This document shows positions 23,901 through 34,610 of a DNA stretch of 64,000 nucleotides, in pieces. The translations under genes and the position numbers were made by a program. This DNA is from Apostichopus japonicus (lineage: Eukaryota; Echinodermata; Holothuroidea; Aspidochirotida; Stichopodidae): NCBI RefSeq assembly GCF_037975245.1, contig NC_092571.1, forward strand, positions 24,165,917 through 24,229,916, read 5' to 3'. Positions within the stretch are counted from its first letter, which is position 1; each line of letters begins with the position of its first letter. The notes beneath the pieces are model-generated. The model was not told the origin of the DNA. It ran no database searches and saw only the letters and a list, made by a program, of their open reading frames with translations.

Positions 23901-25185
23901 TACATGGTTAGAAAGAGCAAAATAATAACAACAAGGACAATGTATCAAAATCTTCCACCAGACAATTCCTTCAATGGCTTGATATTAAATTGGAGGTTCT
24001 TTGTTTATACTGTACCTCATATCTATATGGCTTGACAATTTGACATATAAGGTTTGAGATTCTTTGTTGATACTGTACTTGATTCCTATAAGGCTTCTCA
24101 TATAAGTTTTGTGATTCTTAGTTGATAGCATACTGTAACTCATGTACTATAATATAGTTAACCATTTATAAATATAAAACTTGAGGTTTCTTATTTGATA
24201 CTTATTTGTAAGACTATACCTCATTCCTGTATGGCTTGACGTATAATGTCCAGTGATGGGTATGCCCATCTTCCTCTCTCTTCTTCCCAAAGTAACGTGC
24301 TATGTTTCCATACACTATTGGTTTGACAATTGTTATTCCCTGCAGCAAGAGAAAAGAAAAATTCATGAGAGCTTTAGTACAAAACTCTCTGTATAACATT
24401 GTACATATATTGACTACTTAAATCAGCAAAATATAGAACAGTTCACACATGTAAACACAAGTGACCAAGTTTCAGCACTAATGAAAATTTCATCGCATCG
24501 GCATACATTTGGCAATGCAAGTTACAAGTGACCTACTTTTCTCTTAAAGTTCCTAAACTCTTAGGATTCATTTTAGGCTCTTATCCTCTAATACACCATC
24601 CTCCTCCACCCCACTCTATTCCTCAGTCATCAGTAGTCTAGTATTGGAATAACTAGCCCAGTCCCATCACCCCCCCTCCCCCCCACACGCCATCCTTCCC
24701 TGCCCCTTCTGCCTCTTCTCTTTATCATCATCCTATTCATCCTGCATACCAGGAGAGGGTACAAATTCATTGTTGGGAACCACAATCAAACTTTAATCCA
24801 ATCCATGCATCGCAACACTTTTAAGGATGTATAAACTGCCATTATTGAAAAAATACTATATACAATATATGAGAACTAAAACATTAGAAATTTCTGAATG
24901 CCTATTGTCCAATCTGTAACATTGAAATCTACTTTCCCCATCAAGCCTGTTACAAAATCCACAAAGTTTTGAGGTGTTTCCTTTTGGAAATTCAGAGACT
25001 TTGTTTAGTTGATTCATAGTTGGCCAAAAAAAATGTTCCGAAATTATTGGGTTCTGCAAGCGGCATTAATAGAGTTTTGAAAACATTTTCTGAGGGCAAC
25101 AGACTAATTGCACAAGGACGGCACGTTATGCTGTATACACTACCTTTACTCTTCCACCAGAATCAGACCCGTAATCTGCAGACAT
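14637..25185 (-). CDS. yeats4: YEATS domain-containing protein 4 (GAS41), complete, 7 exons
   Basis: Coding exons on the minus strand: 25144-25185, 24220-24339, 21895-21961, 18177-18271, 17359-17451, 15945-16032, 14637-14836. They sum to 705 nt (234 aa plus stop; human GAS41 is 227 aa). Every junction has GT/AG ends and phases agree. Exon 1 encodes [14 protein letters not shown], matching the family's PDSGGRVK start; exon 2 begins [12 protein letters not shown]. The YEATS domain spans about residues 15-145. The aromatic-cage and loop residues H68, S70, Y71, G89, W90 and F93 are present in LHESY and ETGWGEFE. Residues about 170-230 are charged and heptad-like ([18 protein letters not shown]), the coiled-coil dimerisation tail. 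Family knowledge: a nuclear acyl-lysine reader of histone H3, subunit of the TIP60/p400 and SRCAP complexes. The introns are rich in duplications, but the frame is intact. Confidence 0.96.
15040..15500 (+). repeat. tandem duplication of about 260 bp in yeats4 intron 6
   Basis: Segments at about 15045-15240 and 15305-15500 share CTTTACAT, TTGTGTTCAAAGAGTAT, GTGACAATTT.TGTCAAAAT and CACATACTCA.TTCTTGATTT in the same order, with roughly 80% identity by eye. Non-coding. Confidence 0.75.
16380..16693 (+). repeat. polypyrimidine-rich stretch in yeats4 intron 5
   Basis: About 300 bases dominated by C and T, running into the hammerhead-like motif at 16694. The pairing of a pyrimidine-rich tract with that motif recurs near 2830-3057, so this is probably part of one dispersed element. 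Confidence 0.5.
16694..16732 (+). repeat. hammerhead-like structured motif, probable retroelement end
   Basis: In order it reads GCCT, CTGAAGA, an extra A, a GATCC/GGATC stem with loop TGCTA, GAAAC, GTC, AGGC. This follows a type I hammerhead layout: helix I GCCT/AGGC, core CUGANGA and GAAA, very short helix III, cleavage triplet GUC. The extra A before helix II departs from the consensus. Penelope-like retroelements are known to carry minimal hammerheads. No reverse transcriptase is seen nearby. Confidence 0.4.
17837..17934 (+). repeat. (ATG)n microsatellite in yeats4 intron 4
   Basis: About 32 uninterrupted GAT/ATG trinucleotides. It gives a poly-Met ORF on the plus strand that is an artefact. 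Confidence 0.95.
18462..21602 (+). repeat. 101-bp minisatellite, about 31 copies, in yeats4 intron 3
   Basis: Each copy has AAAGTAATGGTCACTCATAT, ACTGCCACCCTCATTGCATC, ACTCTCTTACACTACAGTGT and TGTCCAGG.AATAATTT. Variants are arranged in a higher-order pattern: the type with CACTGCAGTGC and ATATCTATTTT recurs at about 19036, 19646, 20049, 20352 and 20958, and a CTACTGTAATA insertion appears at about 19322 and 20641. The array fills most of the 3.6-kb intron between exons 3 and 4. The direct repeats have no unique spacers, so it is not CRISPR-like. Confidence 0.97.
22550..24245 (-). repeat. tandem copies of the yeats4 exon-2/intron-2 junction
   Basis: Read on the minus strand, the genuine exon 2 end AAGCCATACAGGAATGAG|GTATAG (24220/24219) is repeated downstream in the intron as AAGCCTTATAGGAATCAA|GTACAG (about 24076), AAGCCATATAGATATGAG|GTACAG (about 24015), AAGCCATATAGGTATGAG|GTAAAG (about 22613) and CACCCATACAGGAATGGG|GTACAG (about 22560), plus a copy split by the TIR element at 22681-23971. 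The period is roughly 55-75 bp. Most copies also share GACATATAA and TTGAGGTTCTT. Confidence 0.85.
22681..23971. mobile_element. 1.29-kb element with terminal inverted repeats
   Basis: The left end AAGGATTGTCTGGTGG and the right end CCACCAGACAATTCCTT are inverted copies, differing by one inserted base. The element interrupts the splice-junction minisatellite of yeats4 intron 2. Inside are two direct copies of 279 bp (22935-23213 and 23214-23491) sharing AAGCCGCCAT, ATCCAGCTCCA and GAAGAATGTTCGCATGT. No transposase ORF is present and no clean target duplication was found, so the superfamily is not assigned. Confidence 0.65.
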
Positions 25186-26170
25186 CTTCTAAGACTGGAA
25201 TGGTAGCGAAGCCAAAAAAAGTCTCTCTGATCTGCAATTCACAGCAGGCCTATAAGATCTAGAGGCAATGAAACAAAGCAAAAGCTGGTATAATATATAA
25301 CTTGGATGGCAAGAAATATTTGCTTAGACAGTAGATGAATAACTAACATATATTATGAGCATAGCAATCAAACAAATGAATGCTTCAACACTTTTGAAAA
25401 GCAGGGCTACATATGTTCTGTACATTTGCTGGACTTTTGCAAACTTGTTAGATTTATGAGCTAGCCTAGGTATATGCTATCAGTCATTCTCGAAAGGTAA
25501 ACTATGCAGCATATTTCATGTGGTTTTATCATCATTCCCTATGCAATGTCTAGGCAAATTAAAATTCAGGTAGCCTAACATTGTTTTGATTTTTGCTTTA
25601 TTCAAACAGTTTGCTACCCAGGGCCATGTTCAACTTTGTTCAAGAGTCAAAGAACACCAACTTGCATGGAATAAGTTAAAGGTGAATGAGGAATAAAGAA
25701 CTGAGTTCCTTAAGGAGATTGAAGTCTGTAGAGCACTTTGTCTCCATATTGGAAAATTGCTTTCACCACCAATATGAAGGTAAGTCACCAAACCACTCAA
25801 ATGAGTAGCTCAATTAATGAACAAGTACAACATTGGTTAAGAACATCCAAGAAATTTGGCATGCTTTTCTTGGTCACCACATTCACCGAGGTTAAAATAA
25901 GGCAATATAATAAGACTTCTTTTCAAAAAGAATCTCTGAGCATCTCCGTTTTTAAGGATTCTACATTGTGTAGTGCTTCTAAACTTGGACTCTTTTCAAA
26001 TCAGTGGTTGCAACTGTTTAAAATTATTTTCCAAATGTTGTGAAAGGCTCACAAAGGCTTCATGCTTCCAGAGTCTAATTAATGGCCAACTAAAAAGACT
26101 ATGTTTAGGCTACCTTATTACAAATTATACCTGTTTTCTAGATCTTGAAACTTCGTGATCGCTTAGTTAT
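25186..26170. other. yeats4 5' flank, nothing else recognised
   Basis: This contains the yeats4 5' UTR and presumably its promoter. A possible 5' UTR splice acceptor (TTGCAG on the minus strand) lies near 25240. A 101-codon plus-strand ORF (25738-26043) has no recognisable domain. Confidence 0.4.
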
Positions 26171-26178
26171 GTTGGAAT

Positions 26179-26623
26179 CAGGGTTACCAGCGACAGTTGA
26201 CGAAAAAACGCTAGATTTGCGAAAATAAAACCCTAGAAAACGCTAAATGGTAGTTTCCCTAACTTTCGTGTTGTTTCGAGTCAATTTAGCACAGATTCGT
26301 AGGATGAATGGTCACCGATCACAAAATAGATCATGAATAGTTGATTTGAGTGATAGTCTGACCCAGATAATTTGAAAAAAAATATGGAAATTTTTGGTAG
26401 GAAATTCCGAAGATTGGGCAAAAATACTCAAAATAAATTTGGATGGGTCTCCGAGTAAAAATTTTGTCTAAAAAATCTGAAAAATGGTCTATTTTTGGTA
26501 AATTTAACTAGTTTTAGGCAAAAAACGGTAGAATTACCAAAATTAGAAAAAACGTGCGCTAGAAACCCAGAAATGACTAAAAACGCTAGATCTAGTGTAA
26601 AAACGCTAACTCTGGTAACACTG
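26179..26623. mobile_element. hAT-type MITE, 445 bp, with 8-bp TSD
   Basis: Starts CAGGGTTACCAG and ends CTGGTAACACTG (inverted, one mismatch). The octamer GTTGGAAT flanks both ends (26171-26178 and 26624-26631). Internal sequence repeats AAAACGCTA-like blocks near both ends. There is no ORF. The terminus and duplication length fit the hAT superfamily, but the TIR differs from the 3501 and 4418 elements, so it is another family. Confidence 0.9.
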
Positions 26624-26631
26624 GTTGGAAT

Positions 26632-27248
26632 AGCGGCGCGGTATCAAAGTCAACAGAGGCCTATATGTACATAGCCTACATTCCCACATATAACCAACAT
26701 AGCGTAGGCTTACATGCTGATTAACCAATACTAGTACACAAAGCAAATCTCGCGAAACACGTACCAGTGGTGTGCGTAGCATGCAACATACATGTCAGTT
26801 AATAACACAAAGCCGAACGGAATCCATCAAACCAATAGTTAACTTACCTTTGATTGATACGTTTAGTTTGGAAAATTTTCGACATATGGTTCCGTCTTAC
26901 TCTTACAGTTACATTGAATATCCTGCACACGTACTTAAGATGTTGAAGTTACAAATTAATCTTTTCTTTGTAAAGAATGTTCACTTTTCACGCACAAAAC
27001 TGGGTTGTGGTGGTATGAAACTAATACTACCCGGCCTAGCAAAACGGGAAATTTAGTAGGTAGCACTATAACATAAGAAATACCGTATAGTATTTGATAA
27101 CTATATTTTATTTACAATGTTCCTTTACGGACAGTTCTAAGTCAATTATCCATTTTGAACTTTCCTCGTTAATCATAATTTTGGTGTTAATATTGCTGTT
27201 TCATCCGCTGACCTCAATGTTAGTGAACTATGCTCAGGCATTGAGTTA
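26632..27248. other. intergenic, nothing recognised
   Basis: Short ORFs only. A minus-strand ATG followed by a canonical donor (26848-26885) is discussed among the rejected items. Confidence 0.4.
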
Positions 27249-27424
27249 ATTGGATGATCTTTTATGGACTTACTGGCTCAACTTTTTTTTATTGGAGCTT
27301 GCATATTTTTGGTGTTGCATATATTACACACCAAAACCACCAAAAAATGTTTAAACCATACGAGCCAATAGAACATTTGTGACATACTAATTAAATTAAA
27401 TTTTAGTTTTGATTTTTGAATTTC

Positions 27425-27760
27425 AGTTTAGCTGTCCGCAAGACGACGAAAGGAAACATGGAAAGGTACTTGAGGTATTGTTAAAGCCTATTTATCAGAG
27501 TTGGTGGAAATGTTGCTATTAGCTTTAAGGCGGTTTAGTTGTCCGCAGGCTAACTAAAGGAAACGTGGGAAGGTATTTGCGGAATTGTGAAGACCCATTT
27601 ATAAGAGTTGGTGGAAATGTTGCTATTGGCGTCAAGGCAGTTGTTGTTGTGTGCGTGAATAGAGGGATAAAAAGAAAACAGGACTGGAAACATGTGCAGA
27701 TTGGATATAAATATTGCCGTAACGAAAGACGTAGCACGTTGTTGATTGGGTGACTGAGAA
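27425..27760 (+). repeat. about 110-bp tandem repeat, unit 1
   Basis: GTTGGTGGAAATGTTGCTAT and AGCTGTCCGCAAG/AGG blocks recur every 105-115 bp (about 27430, 27538). Homologous arrays lie at about 34560-34920 (unit 2), 49620-49860 (unit 3, one copy fewer) and 57500-57850 (unit 4), so copy number varies between units. The ORFs here are repeat by-products. Confidence 0.8.
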
Positions 27761-27779
27761 GGCGTTACCGAACATGAGA

Positions 27780-27870
27780 GAGTACTTAAACAGAGACGAG
27801 AGGGGGAGGAGGACGAGAGAGGAGGACGAGAGGGGGGGGGGGGCGAGAGGGTAGGAGGGCGAGGGGCTGA
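27780..27870 (+). repeat. purine-rich GAGGGGGAGGAGGACGA tract, unit 1
   Basis: A G/A-rich short repeat with a GACGAGAG/GGCGAGAGG motif. Homologues lie at about 34970-35040, 49915-49985 and 57905-57970, with different G-run lengths. On the opposite strand it yields Pro/Ser-rich ORFs that are artefacts. Confidence 0.85.
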
Positions 27871-27887
27871 GGAGGACGACCAAACAT

Positions 27888-28280
27888 TTTGAACACGATA
27901 TCTCAAGCAGGGACGCTTGGACCATTCTAATATTTAGTATGTAGTTGGTTTTAGTGGAGATCAAATGTTTTTTGGGGGTCACCAGGGGTCAATTGTGAAA
28001 ACCTTGTAAACACGATATCTCAAGAAGATAACCTTGCACCAGTCTTATATTGAGTATGTGGTTGTGACACGTTCAATTCAAGATCCCTATTGTTTTTTGT
28101 TGAGGTCAAAGGTCATTTGGGGTCTCTTGGAGTCAAATTGTGAAAACCTTGTAAACACGATATCTTAAGAAGGGAAGCTAGTATATCGTTGTAATACGTT
28201 AAGTTCAACAAGCCTATTGTTGTTTTTTTTGTGGAAGTTAAAGTTCATTTGGAGTTACCAGAGATCAAACTGTGGAAACC
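27888..28280 (+). repeat. minisatellite with ACACGATATCTCAAG blocks and DR1 motif, unit 1
   Basis: AACACGATATCTCAAGNAG recurs three times at roughly 120-130-bp spacing, each followed by a ...AGGTCAAAGGTCA-like or decayed block. The exact DR1-like AGGTCAAAGGTCA is at 28103-28115. Unit 1 carries the uninterrupted site at 27897-27954 into which the RTE element is inserted in units 2-4. Counterparts: 36390-36785, 51334-51730, 59321-59715. Confidence 0.85.
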
Positions 28281-28429
28281 GTGTTATATCTGTATCTTCC
28301 ACTGTCCAGCCCATTAGATAACATGTGCGTTACCCCTCATAAGAGTAGGAGAGAGAATGTTGGCATTTGAAAATTAGCTTATGGGCATCCGTAGAATTTG
28401 AATTCTTAAGCCGAGCAAAGTGCTATTAG

Positions 28430-28551
28430 GTTATCTTTGTCGTTAACTTAATACGTCGTTGTATATACATGCATTGCGCCTATGCACCGTACCCAAGTGA
28501 ACATACAACGTGGCTATTGGATCGGAGTGAACGATATCGTTGCGAATCAAG
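28430..28551 (+). pseudogene. C-type-lectin-like exon remnant, unit 1 (stop inside)
   Basis: A 122-bp segment bounded by TAG and a GTATTA donor-like site. Its reading frame gives SIAPMHRTQVN and then RGYWIGVNDIVANQG, the WIGxND pattern of C-type lectin domains. In this unit GAA has become TAA, so the frame is broken. Confidence 0.4.
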
Positions 28552-29353
28552 GTATTATATCTTTCCTTCCGTTGTTAACGTTTTCCTTGGTATTTTGCAA
28601 TTGTCGAGATCCATAATAGAGCATTTTTAAATTAAAATAGTGGTTCCGGCCATTTACATTCGGCTTCATAAGCAGTCGTCTAGTGCCATGACGTCATCGA
28701 AACCTCAATGCATTTTGCATTCTGGTTTTCTTTGTTAAGTTTTTTCTCATTTTACATTGCGAACATTTTGTTGGTTTCAATATGAGTAACTAAAGTTGGG
28801 GCTTTGATAATCAACAAACTTTTTAAGTGCGTATATCTGCCTGTGGGTGTGTCTGTGCGTGTTTCATGATGTGTGCCACAATGAACGCGCGTATGCAGCA
28901 GACTTAATTATTACCTAATTAATAAATACCACAGGCTGATTGTTCTTTCCAACATATCGCCTCATTTCAAGCGAAATGCTTGCGGACAAAATATGTCTTA
29001 AATGTGTTGCATGCTTCAGACAGAAAATAGGTTGCAGTTATATATAAATCTAAAATAATTACTTGTGTACCATGAAACATCAGATATGTTCCCATAAAGC
29101 TGCTAACCTAGATAGGCTATCAAGTCAGTATAACCCCTGCAGACACAGGATTGACATAGACAGGGGAGGTCACTCATTCACTACATTCCGACAAGTATTT
29201 ATGATTTTACTATACCAGCCCTGACAAATCAATCGTCCAATCAGTGAGATGTTTCATTGTCTAATTGAATATATCTCGATTATTTGGTAAATACTATCTT
29301 CGACGGTCAAAACTTCTACAAAAAGTCTTCTGAACAAGTTTGGTAAGTTAAAG

Positions 29354-29586
29354 CATGGAGCTATTCGGTAATAGCTCCATGGTTATAGCAATACGGTTTG
29401 GCGGACCGAGACCTTTTAACGCTATAGCGCAACAGGGGTATAACATATACGTTATGGATCATTGTAATCATCATACAAGCGGCGGGTACAGTCTGTGATA
29501 ATATTAGCAAACATAGACACAGCTTCAATCAGATTGAAGGGTGTTGGTTCGTCCATACATGGAGCTATTTCGGTAATAGCTCCATG
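29354..29586 (+). repeat. pair of perfect hairpins, unit 1
   Basis: CATGGAGCTATT and AATAGCTCCATG form a perfect 12-bp stem with loop CGGT at 29354-29381, and again with loop TCGGT at 29558-29586. The two hairpins lie 204 bp apart. The same pair occurs in units 2, 3 and 4. Confidence 0.9.
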
Positions 29587-30604
29587 GTCCATATTAATAA
29601 ACTTAATCGCTATGTATACACTTCAAACCGCAAAGCTGATTGGTCATATTTGTTTTGCCAAAAAGAAAGAAAATGAAGGAGGAAAACACACACCTGAAAG
29701 ACTATTCATAATGATGAGGCAAAAAGGTTCAAAGACCATTTGTAAGAAACCAGCGATGTATCAATGCCATCGGCGTATAACGAAGAACTTCGGACCCGCA
29801 TACCAAGGATTAAATGAGGCCCCTTAAAAGGGTAACCATTCGCTGTGTCGGGCTTTTCTCTTCTTCGTCCTCTTCTTACCATGGGTCCCTTGTGAGTGAG
29901 GACAGTTTAATTAATCTAGTGTTAGCCAATTATTTACCACTTCAACATTATAGAATGAATCACACAAGAAAAGTTCTGGAAACACAAGTACTGAATTCGT
30001 CGTTTTCTTTTAAGGCTCGTGACCCTTAAGGTTCCGGAGACAGGGGTCCCCCTCCCCCACCGCACCCTTCTCAATCCTCTGGCGTTATAAGCCGTTGATA
30101 AATATCGGTTTAGGGAGTCACTGAAGGTTGGCGGGTGGGAGAGAATTAAGGGGTACTAGTTAGTGGTTGCATATATGATAATATCACGAGAGACGTGTTG
30201 ATAATCGAGATTAGAACGTTACTCGTGTAGTTGTTGTCGAATTTTGTCTCTTCGTGTCAACTTTGGACCATCAAGTGTTTTACCAATATTTACGTTATAC
30301 TATTTATTAACCAAGATTGTAAGTGTCACCATTTGGATTTGTCATATGATATTACTATCTAGCCACTGTGTCGGAGTTTGACTTTGTGCCTGTATTTTAT
30401 GTCAGTTATAGCTATATATGGTATTAGCATGAGATGAGAGTGTTGGACATCATACTCTAAGAATCCCTTACTATGTATAAGGCAGAAGAGTGCAGGGTTC
30501 CCCAACCCTCCCTCCTCCCTCATGCCACAGAGAACCCACGGATGGTAAAAAAAATGGTTATGGTTGTATTATCTGAACAATGTAAACCCTCTTTTCAATA
30601 TTTG

Positions 30605-31014
30605 ATTTGATGTCTCAGCTACTATGTCACCTTTGATCCAAATGACCTTGCACTAGCTATATCCAAGATGGAATTATGTAAACATTGGGTTGTAGATTGT
30701 GGATGTGCAAAAAAAAATCAAATTAAGTTAAATAATGATAAGACAGAGGTTATTGTTTTCAATCGGTCTAGTGACAAATGTGAATTTAAGAATAGTTCAT
30801 TCCGGATTAGTGATAATATTAAACATACCACTCCTGCGGTACGCAACCTTGTTGTTTATGTGTCTCGATTGAATATAATAAGGGGTCGCAGCTTTTACTA
30901 TGCTGCCCCCGTTTGTGGAACTCACCTTCAGTAGATATATGAGGTCTCTGGACTCGCTTGATCAGTTTAAACATCGTCTTAAAACTCATCTTTTTTTCAC
31001 ATTATTATTAGATG
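30605..31014 (+). mobile_element. CR1-like LINE remnant, unit 1 (internally deleted)
   Basis: The translation shows YVTFDPNDLALAISKMELC, then QIKLNNDKTEVIVFNRSS, then after an apparent internal deletion [11 protein letters not shown] and [17 protein letters not shown]. These match successive C-terminal pieces of CR1/jockey-type reverse transcriptases (downstream of the YADD box; the AP..W..LP and FK..LK...F motifs). Frameshifts and stops make it dead. It runs directly into the (CTTCTC)n tract. Smaller remnants occur in the other units. Confidence 0.75.
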
Positions 31015-31484
<470 letters not shown>

Positions 31485-31741
31485 ACTCCTTCTTCTTCTC
31501 CTTCTCCTTCTTCTGAATCTGAATATTATTATTTCAACGGCCAATCTTAAAACTGACCGAAACTTCTTTAGCGAGCAGACTTTTAGTGAGTAAATATACA
31601 ATGTTCCCGTATTCTATCGTAGTTACATGTACTCATACTCGCCCACATAAATTTGTACTTCAAGTCTGTCCGTTAGTGAGAAATTCTCGTGGTTTCTTTA
31701 TTCAGGTGGAAAACGACTCATTCTCTTTTAAATAAACAACC

Positions 31742-32223
31742 ATGGCTAGTCAAGAAAAGCAACGCCCTCTTCGGGTCTTCATGTGGGTCGTTCCACGAAC
31801 AAACAGCACAGTTTTCACCAAGTGTATGTCCTTCGTGGACAAGGTCGAAGTATGGATGGAACCCTACTTTGCTTGTAACATGAATGATACCGTATACAAC
31901 CCTGAATGGGGAAAAGGAGTTCCAGCTATGGAGAAATTAAGGACCACAATGAAAGAGTTTATGGAAAAACCAGAATACCAAGAATTAATGAAACAGGAAC
32001 TTGAAAAAGTCGAGAAATACCCAAACGTTTGGCCACAAGAGCAGTTCAGGTATAATAACGATGTGTCAACAGTAGAACATATGATTCAGTTTTATAATAT
32101 TAATATAAACTATACAATACATAATACTAAAATATACTGGAAAGTGTTCAATCAATACGTGATCGATAGTTGATATTTGGGAAATTGACAATTACAGGTA
32201 ACAACAATTTAAGGTTTGTTTTA

Positions 32224-32292
<69 letters not shown>

Positions 32293-33202
32293 CTTAGATG
32301 CCTGGTACGTTTTCGTTAAAGGATTCGCGAGGCGTGATCAGTTGTATGTGTGTGTTACCACAATGACATTTAATTTGTTGATTTCCTATTCCAAACTTGC
32401 ATTCAATTAGTAACTTGTTTTGTTCTATACTGTAATTTGTAACTGATAATGACAATCTATACCGCGCGGTTGATAAATCTACCTACCCTAATACAACTCT
32501 CTTATTTTCTTTCCTTTTCTATTTTTTTTTCTGTTAAACCGATTAAACAGATATGCTTGGCTGAAGGATCAGCTTGAAGTAGATCCAGATGACAAGCAGT
32601 TGGTCTTTATAAAAGATCAGTCTTGTGCGATCTACGATCACATGGAATATCTTCCGGATGTTCCAACACGACACGTATTTCTGATCAGACACCCGAGGAA
32701 TGTCTACCCATCATTGAAACAAATTTTCACCAACAACACCGAATTCACGCAACTTCCCTGGGATGAGACGAACCTGATTGAAGAATTGCCATCTATGCCC
32801 ATTAAGGATCACTTTAAGATCCATCGAGATCTGTGGAAGAAAATCAAAAACAAATTGGACCCAGACGTCATCGTTATCGATGGACATGATCTGGCCAGCA
32901 GACCTGAAGTAATACTTCCAAAGTTCTTTACTGAGTTAGGTATTCCTTACAAAGAATCTTACTTGAAGTGGGAAGCTGATCCGGAACTTGTGTATTCATC
33001 ATGGAGAGGTACAGGCCAGTTGATATTTACAACTTCCAAGACCAAAGCTACTTCACGAGCTGTTGAGTCTACCCACTTTGTACCCCCAAAGGTACCCCGT
33101 GGCAGCTTCACGGCGGATTGGAAACTGACAGATGAGTTGCAGGAGTGTATAGATTATTCGATGCCATTTTATGAAGAAATGTATGAACAAAGGTTACAAT
33201 AA
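31742..33202 (+). CDS. sulfotransferase-like P-loop protein, copy 1, 2 exons
   Basis: Coding exons are 31742-32049 and 32551-33202 (960 nt, 319 aa). The donor is TTCAG|GTATAA and the acceptor AAACAG|ATATGC; splicing in phase 2 recreates Arg103 and keeps the frame. The start ATG has a strong context (AACCATGG). The 5'-phosphosulfate-binding-like loop VPRTNSTVF is at residues 17-25. The 3'-phosphate-binding-like IRHPRNVYPS (R149, S157, eight apart as in SULTs) follows, then ELGIPYKESYLKWEAD. There is no signal peptide or membrane segment, so it is likely soluble and intracellular. By family knowledge it would transfer sulfate from PAPS; the acceptor is unknown. The intron has a long (TA)n tract (about 32227-32287). 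A possible 5' UTR acceptor (TTTATTCAG) lies 35 bases before the ATG. Differs from copy 2 at about eight exon-1 residues. Confidence 0.88.
32226..32288 (+). repeat. (TA)n microsatellite in intron of copy 1
   Basis: About 31 TA dinucleotides. The same site is short in copies 3 and 4 and is the Pao insertion point in copy 2. Confidence 0.95.
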
Positions 33203-33888
33203 TCGAGCAAAAAGGAAAATAACTATGTTTTTAATTGATAAAATGGACGCTTATAACCAATTACATTTCTTCTTCTGCTTTCTTTTCTATCCGTGCAAAT
33301 TTAACTTCGAAGGCCCGACTATACAGTGACATTAAAAAAACCTACATGTATGCTAAAACCGCCACAACGTTTGAATGATTTAAACGCACACTTTTGAAAA
33401 GTTTGTGGAATATCCATTTGTATGCAGGTCCTTATCATTTTTAACTGATTAACTGTGTCCTCATAAACTGCCAACTAAATAACCTTCATTGAAGTTTGGT
33501 ATAACTTCAGGCGGTGCTCGTTTCTTTCTTATTTTGTAGAAGAAAAGGCTACCTGTTAGGGGTATATGCCCTCGCCTGGCCTCGCCTAAAATTAGCAAGG
33601 TACATGTACAGAGTAGTCTTACTTTTCAACTTCTGATACTTGTAGATACAAAGATAGGCCAGAAATGTCTTTGTTACAACTATAGCCAGTAATTGTCTTT
33701 GATACAACTGTAGCTAGTAAATGTTGATCGAAAAGGCTGTTTTGGAACATGGAACGCCGATCGTGACAACAACAGGGTTTTACAAACCCCCCCCCAGATG
33801 GCCGGAAACGGCCCTTCCCTAGTGTTCATATATATATATATATAATATATATATATGTATAATATATATGAAATTGTATAATATGTAT
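33203..33888 (+). other. 3' flank of sulfotransferase copy 1
   Basis: A candidate polyadenylation signal ATTAAA lies near 33331, about 130 bases past the stop. An (AT)n tract is at about 33830-33857. The same flank follows copies 2-4 (48260, 56140, 63658) almost unchanged, except that copy 4's flank is more diverged. Confidence 0.5.
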
Positions 33889-34049
33889 AATTGGATGATC
33901 TTTTATGGGCTTACTGGCTCAACTTTTTTTGATTGGAGCTTGCATGTCATATTTTTGGTGTTGCATATATTACACACCAAAATTACCAATACAAATGTTT
34001 TAACCATACGAGCCAATTCAACATTAGTGACATATTAATTCAATTAAAT

Positions 34050-34610
34050 ATCTGGCATTGATCAAATTAGAGTAAGTTAGGATATACCAGAAGTTTGATG
34101 CCTTTTGCAGGGTGGTGCTGAAGCCCGGCCCCCTTGCATCGAGACTGTGACTGTGATCATTGTCGTGATGTGTGTATGACGGTTCCCCTAGAAGAGGAAG
34201 ATAATGATACGTTTTAGAAAAGTCACCCAGGAAAGTATGTGGACAAGATAAAGGAAACAAACGAACGGCTGAGCCGTTGTGAACCCCAGCCCCTTGCATA
34301 GAGACTGTGATCATCGTTAGGTGTGTATTGCGGTTGGGAATATAATGGTACACATGATCTTAGGCAGAATCCCGAGAAACGTTGCCATATAGAATCTCAA
34401 CCGAAATGCCATGATTTTGTTGTTATTCAGCTAAGAAAGAAGCATTCAGCTACTACGTGTGAATGTCCAGTTAGCAGCTGTTGGCGTGAAGGCAGTTTGG
34501 CTGTCATTAAGATTACAGAAGGAAAGGTGGAAATGTATTTCAGATATTGTGAAAGTTCAGTAAGCACAGTTGGTGGAAATGTTGCTATTGGCGTTAAGGC
34601 AGCTTAGCTG
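34050..34610 (+). other. unit-specific segment, no recognised gene
   Basis: Present almost identically in units 2, 3 (about 49105-49660) and 4 (about 56990-57540). It contains an imperfect direct repeat built on CCCCTTGCATNGAGACTGTG (about 34130 and 34290). The 94-codon and 109-codon ORFs are open in all three units, but simple sequence identity explains this and they match nothing known. Confidence 0.4.

Noticed and set aside
26848-26885. Minus-strand ATG (MSKIFQTKRINQ) followed by a canonical GTAAGT donor
   Set aside because: Its phase does not join yeats4 exon 1 or exon 2 without an immediate stop; could be a 5' UTR exon with an upstream ORF, but nothing supports coding.
29354-29586. Hairpins as bacterial-type terminators
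   Set aside because: The window is clearly eukaryotic and the stems are not followed by T-runs.
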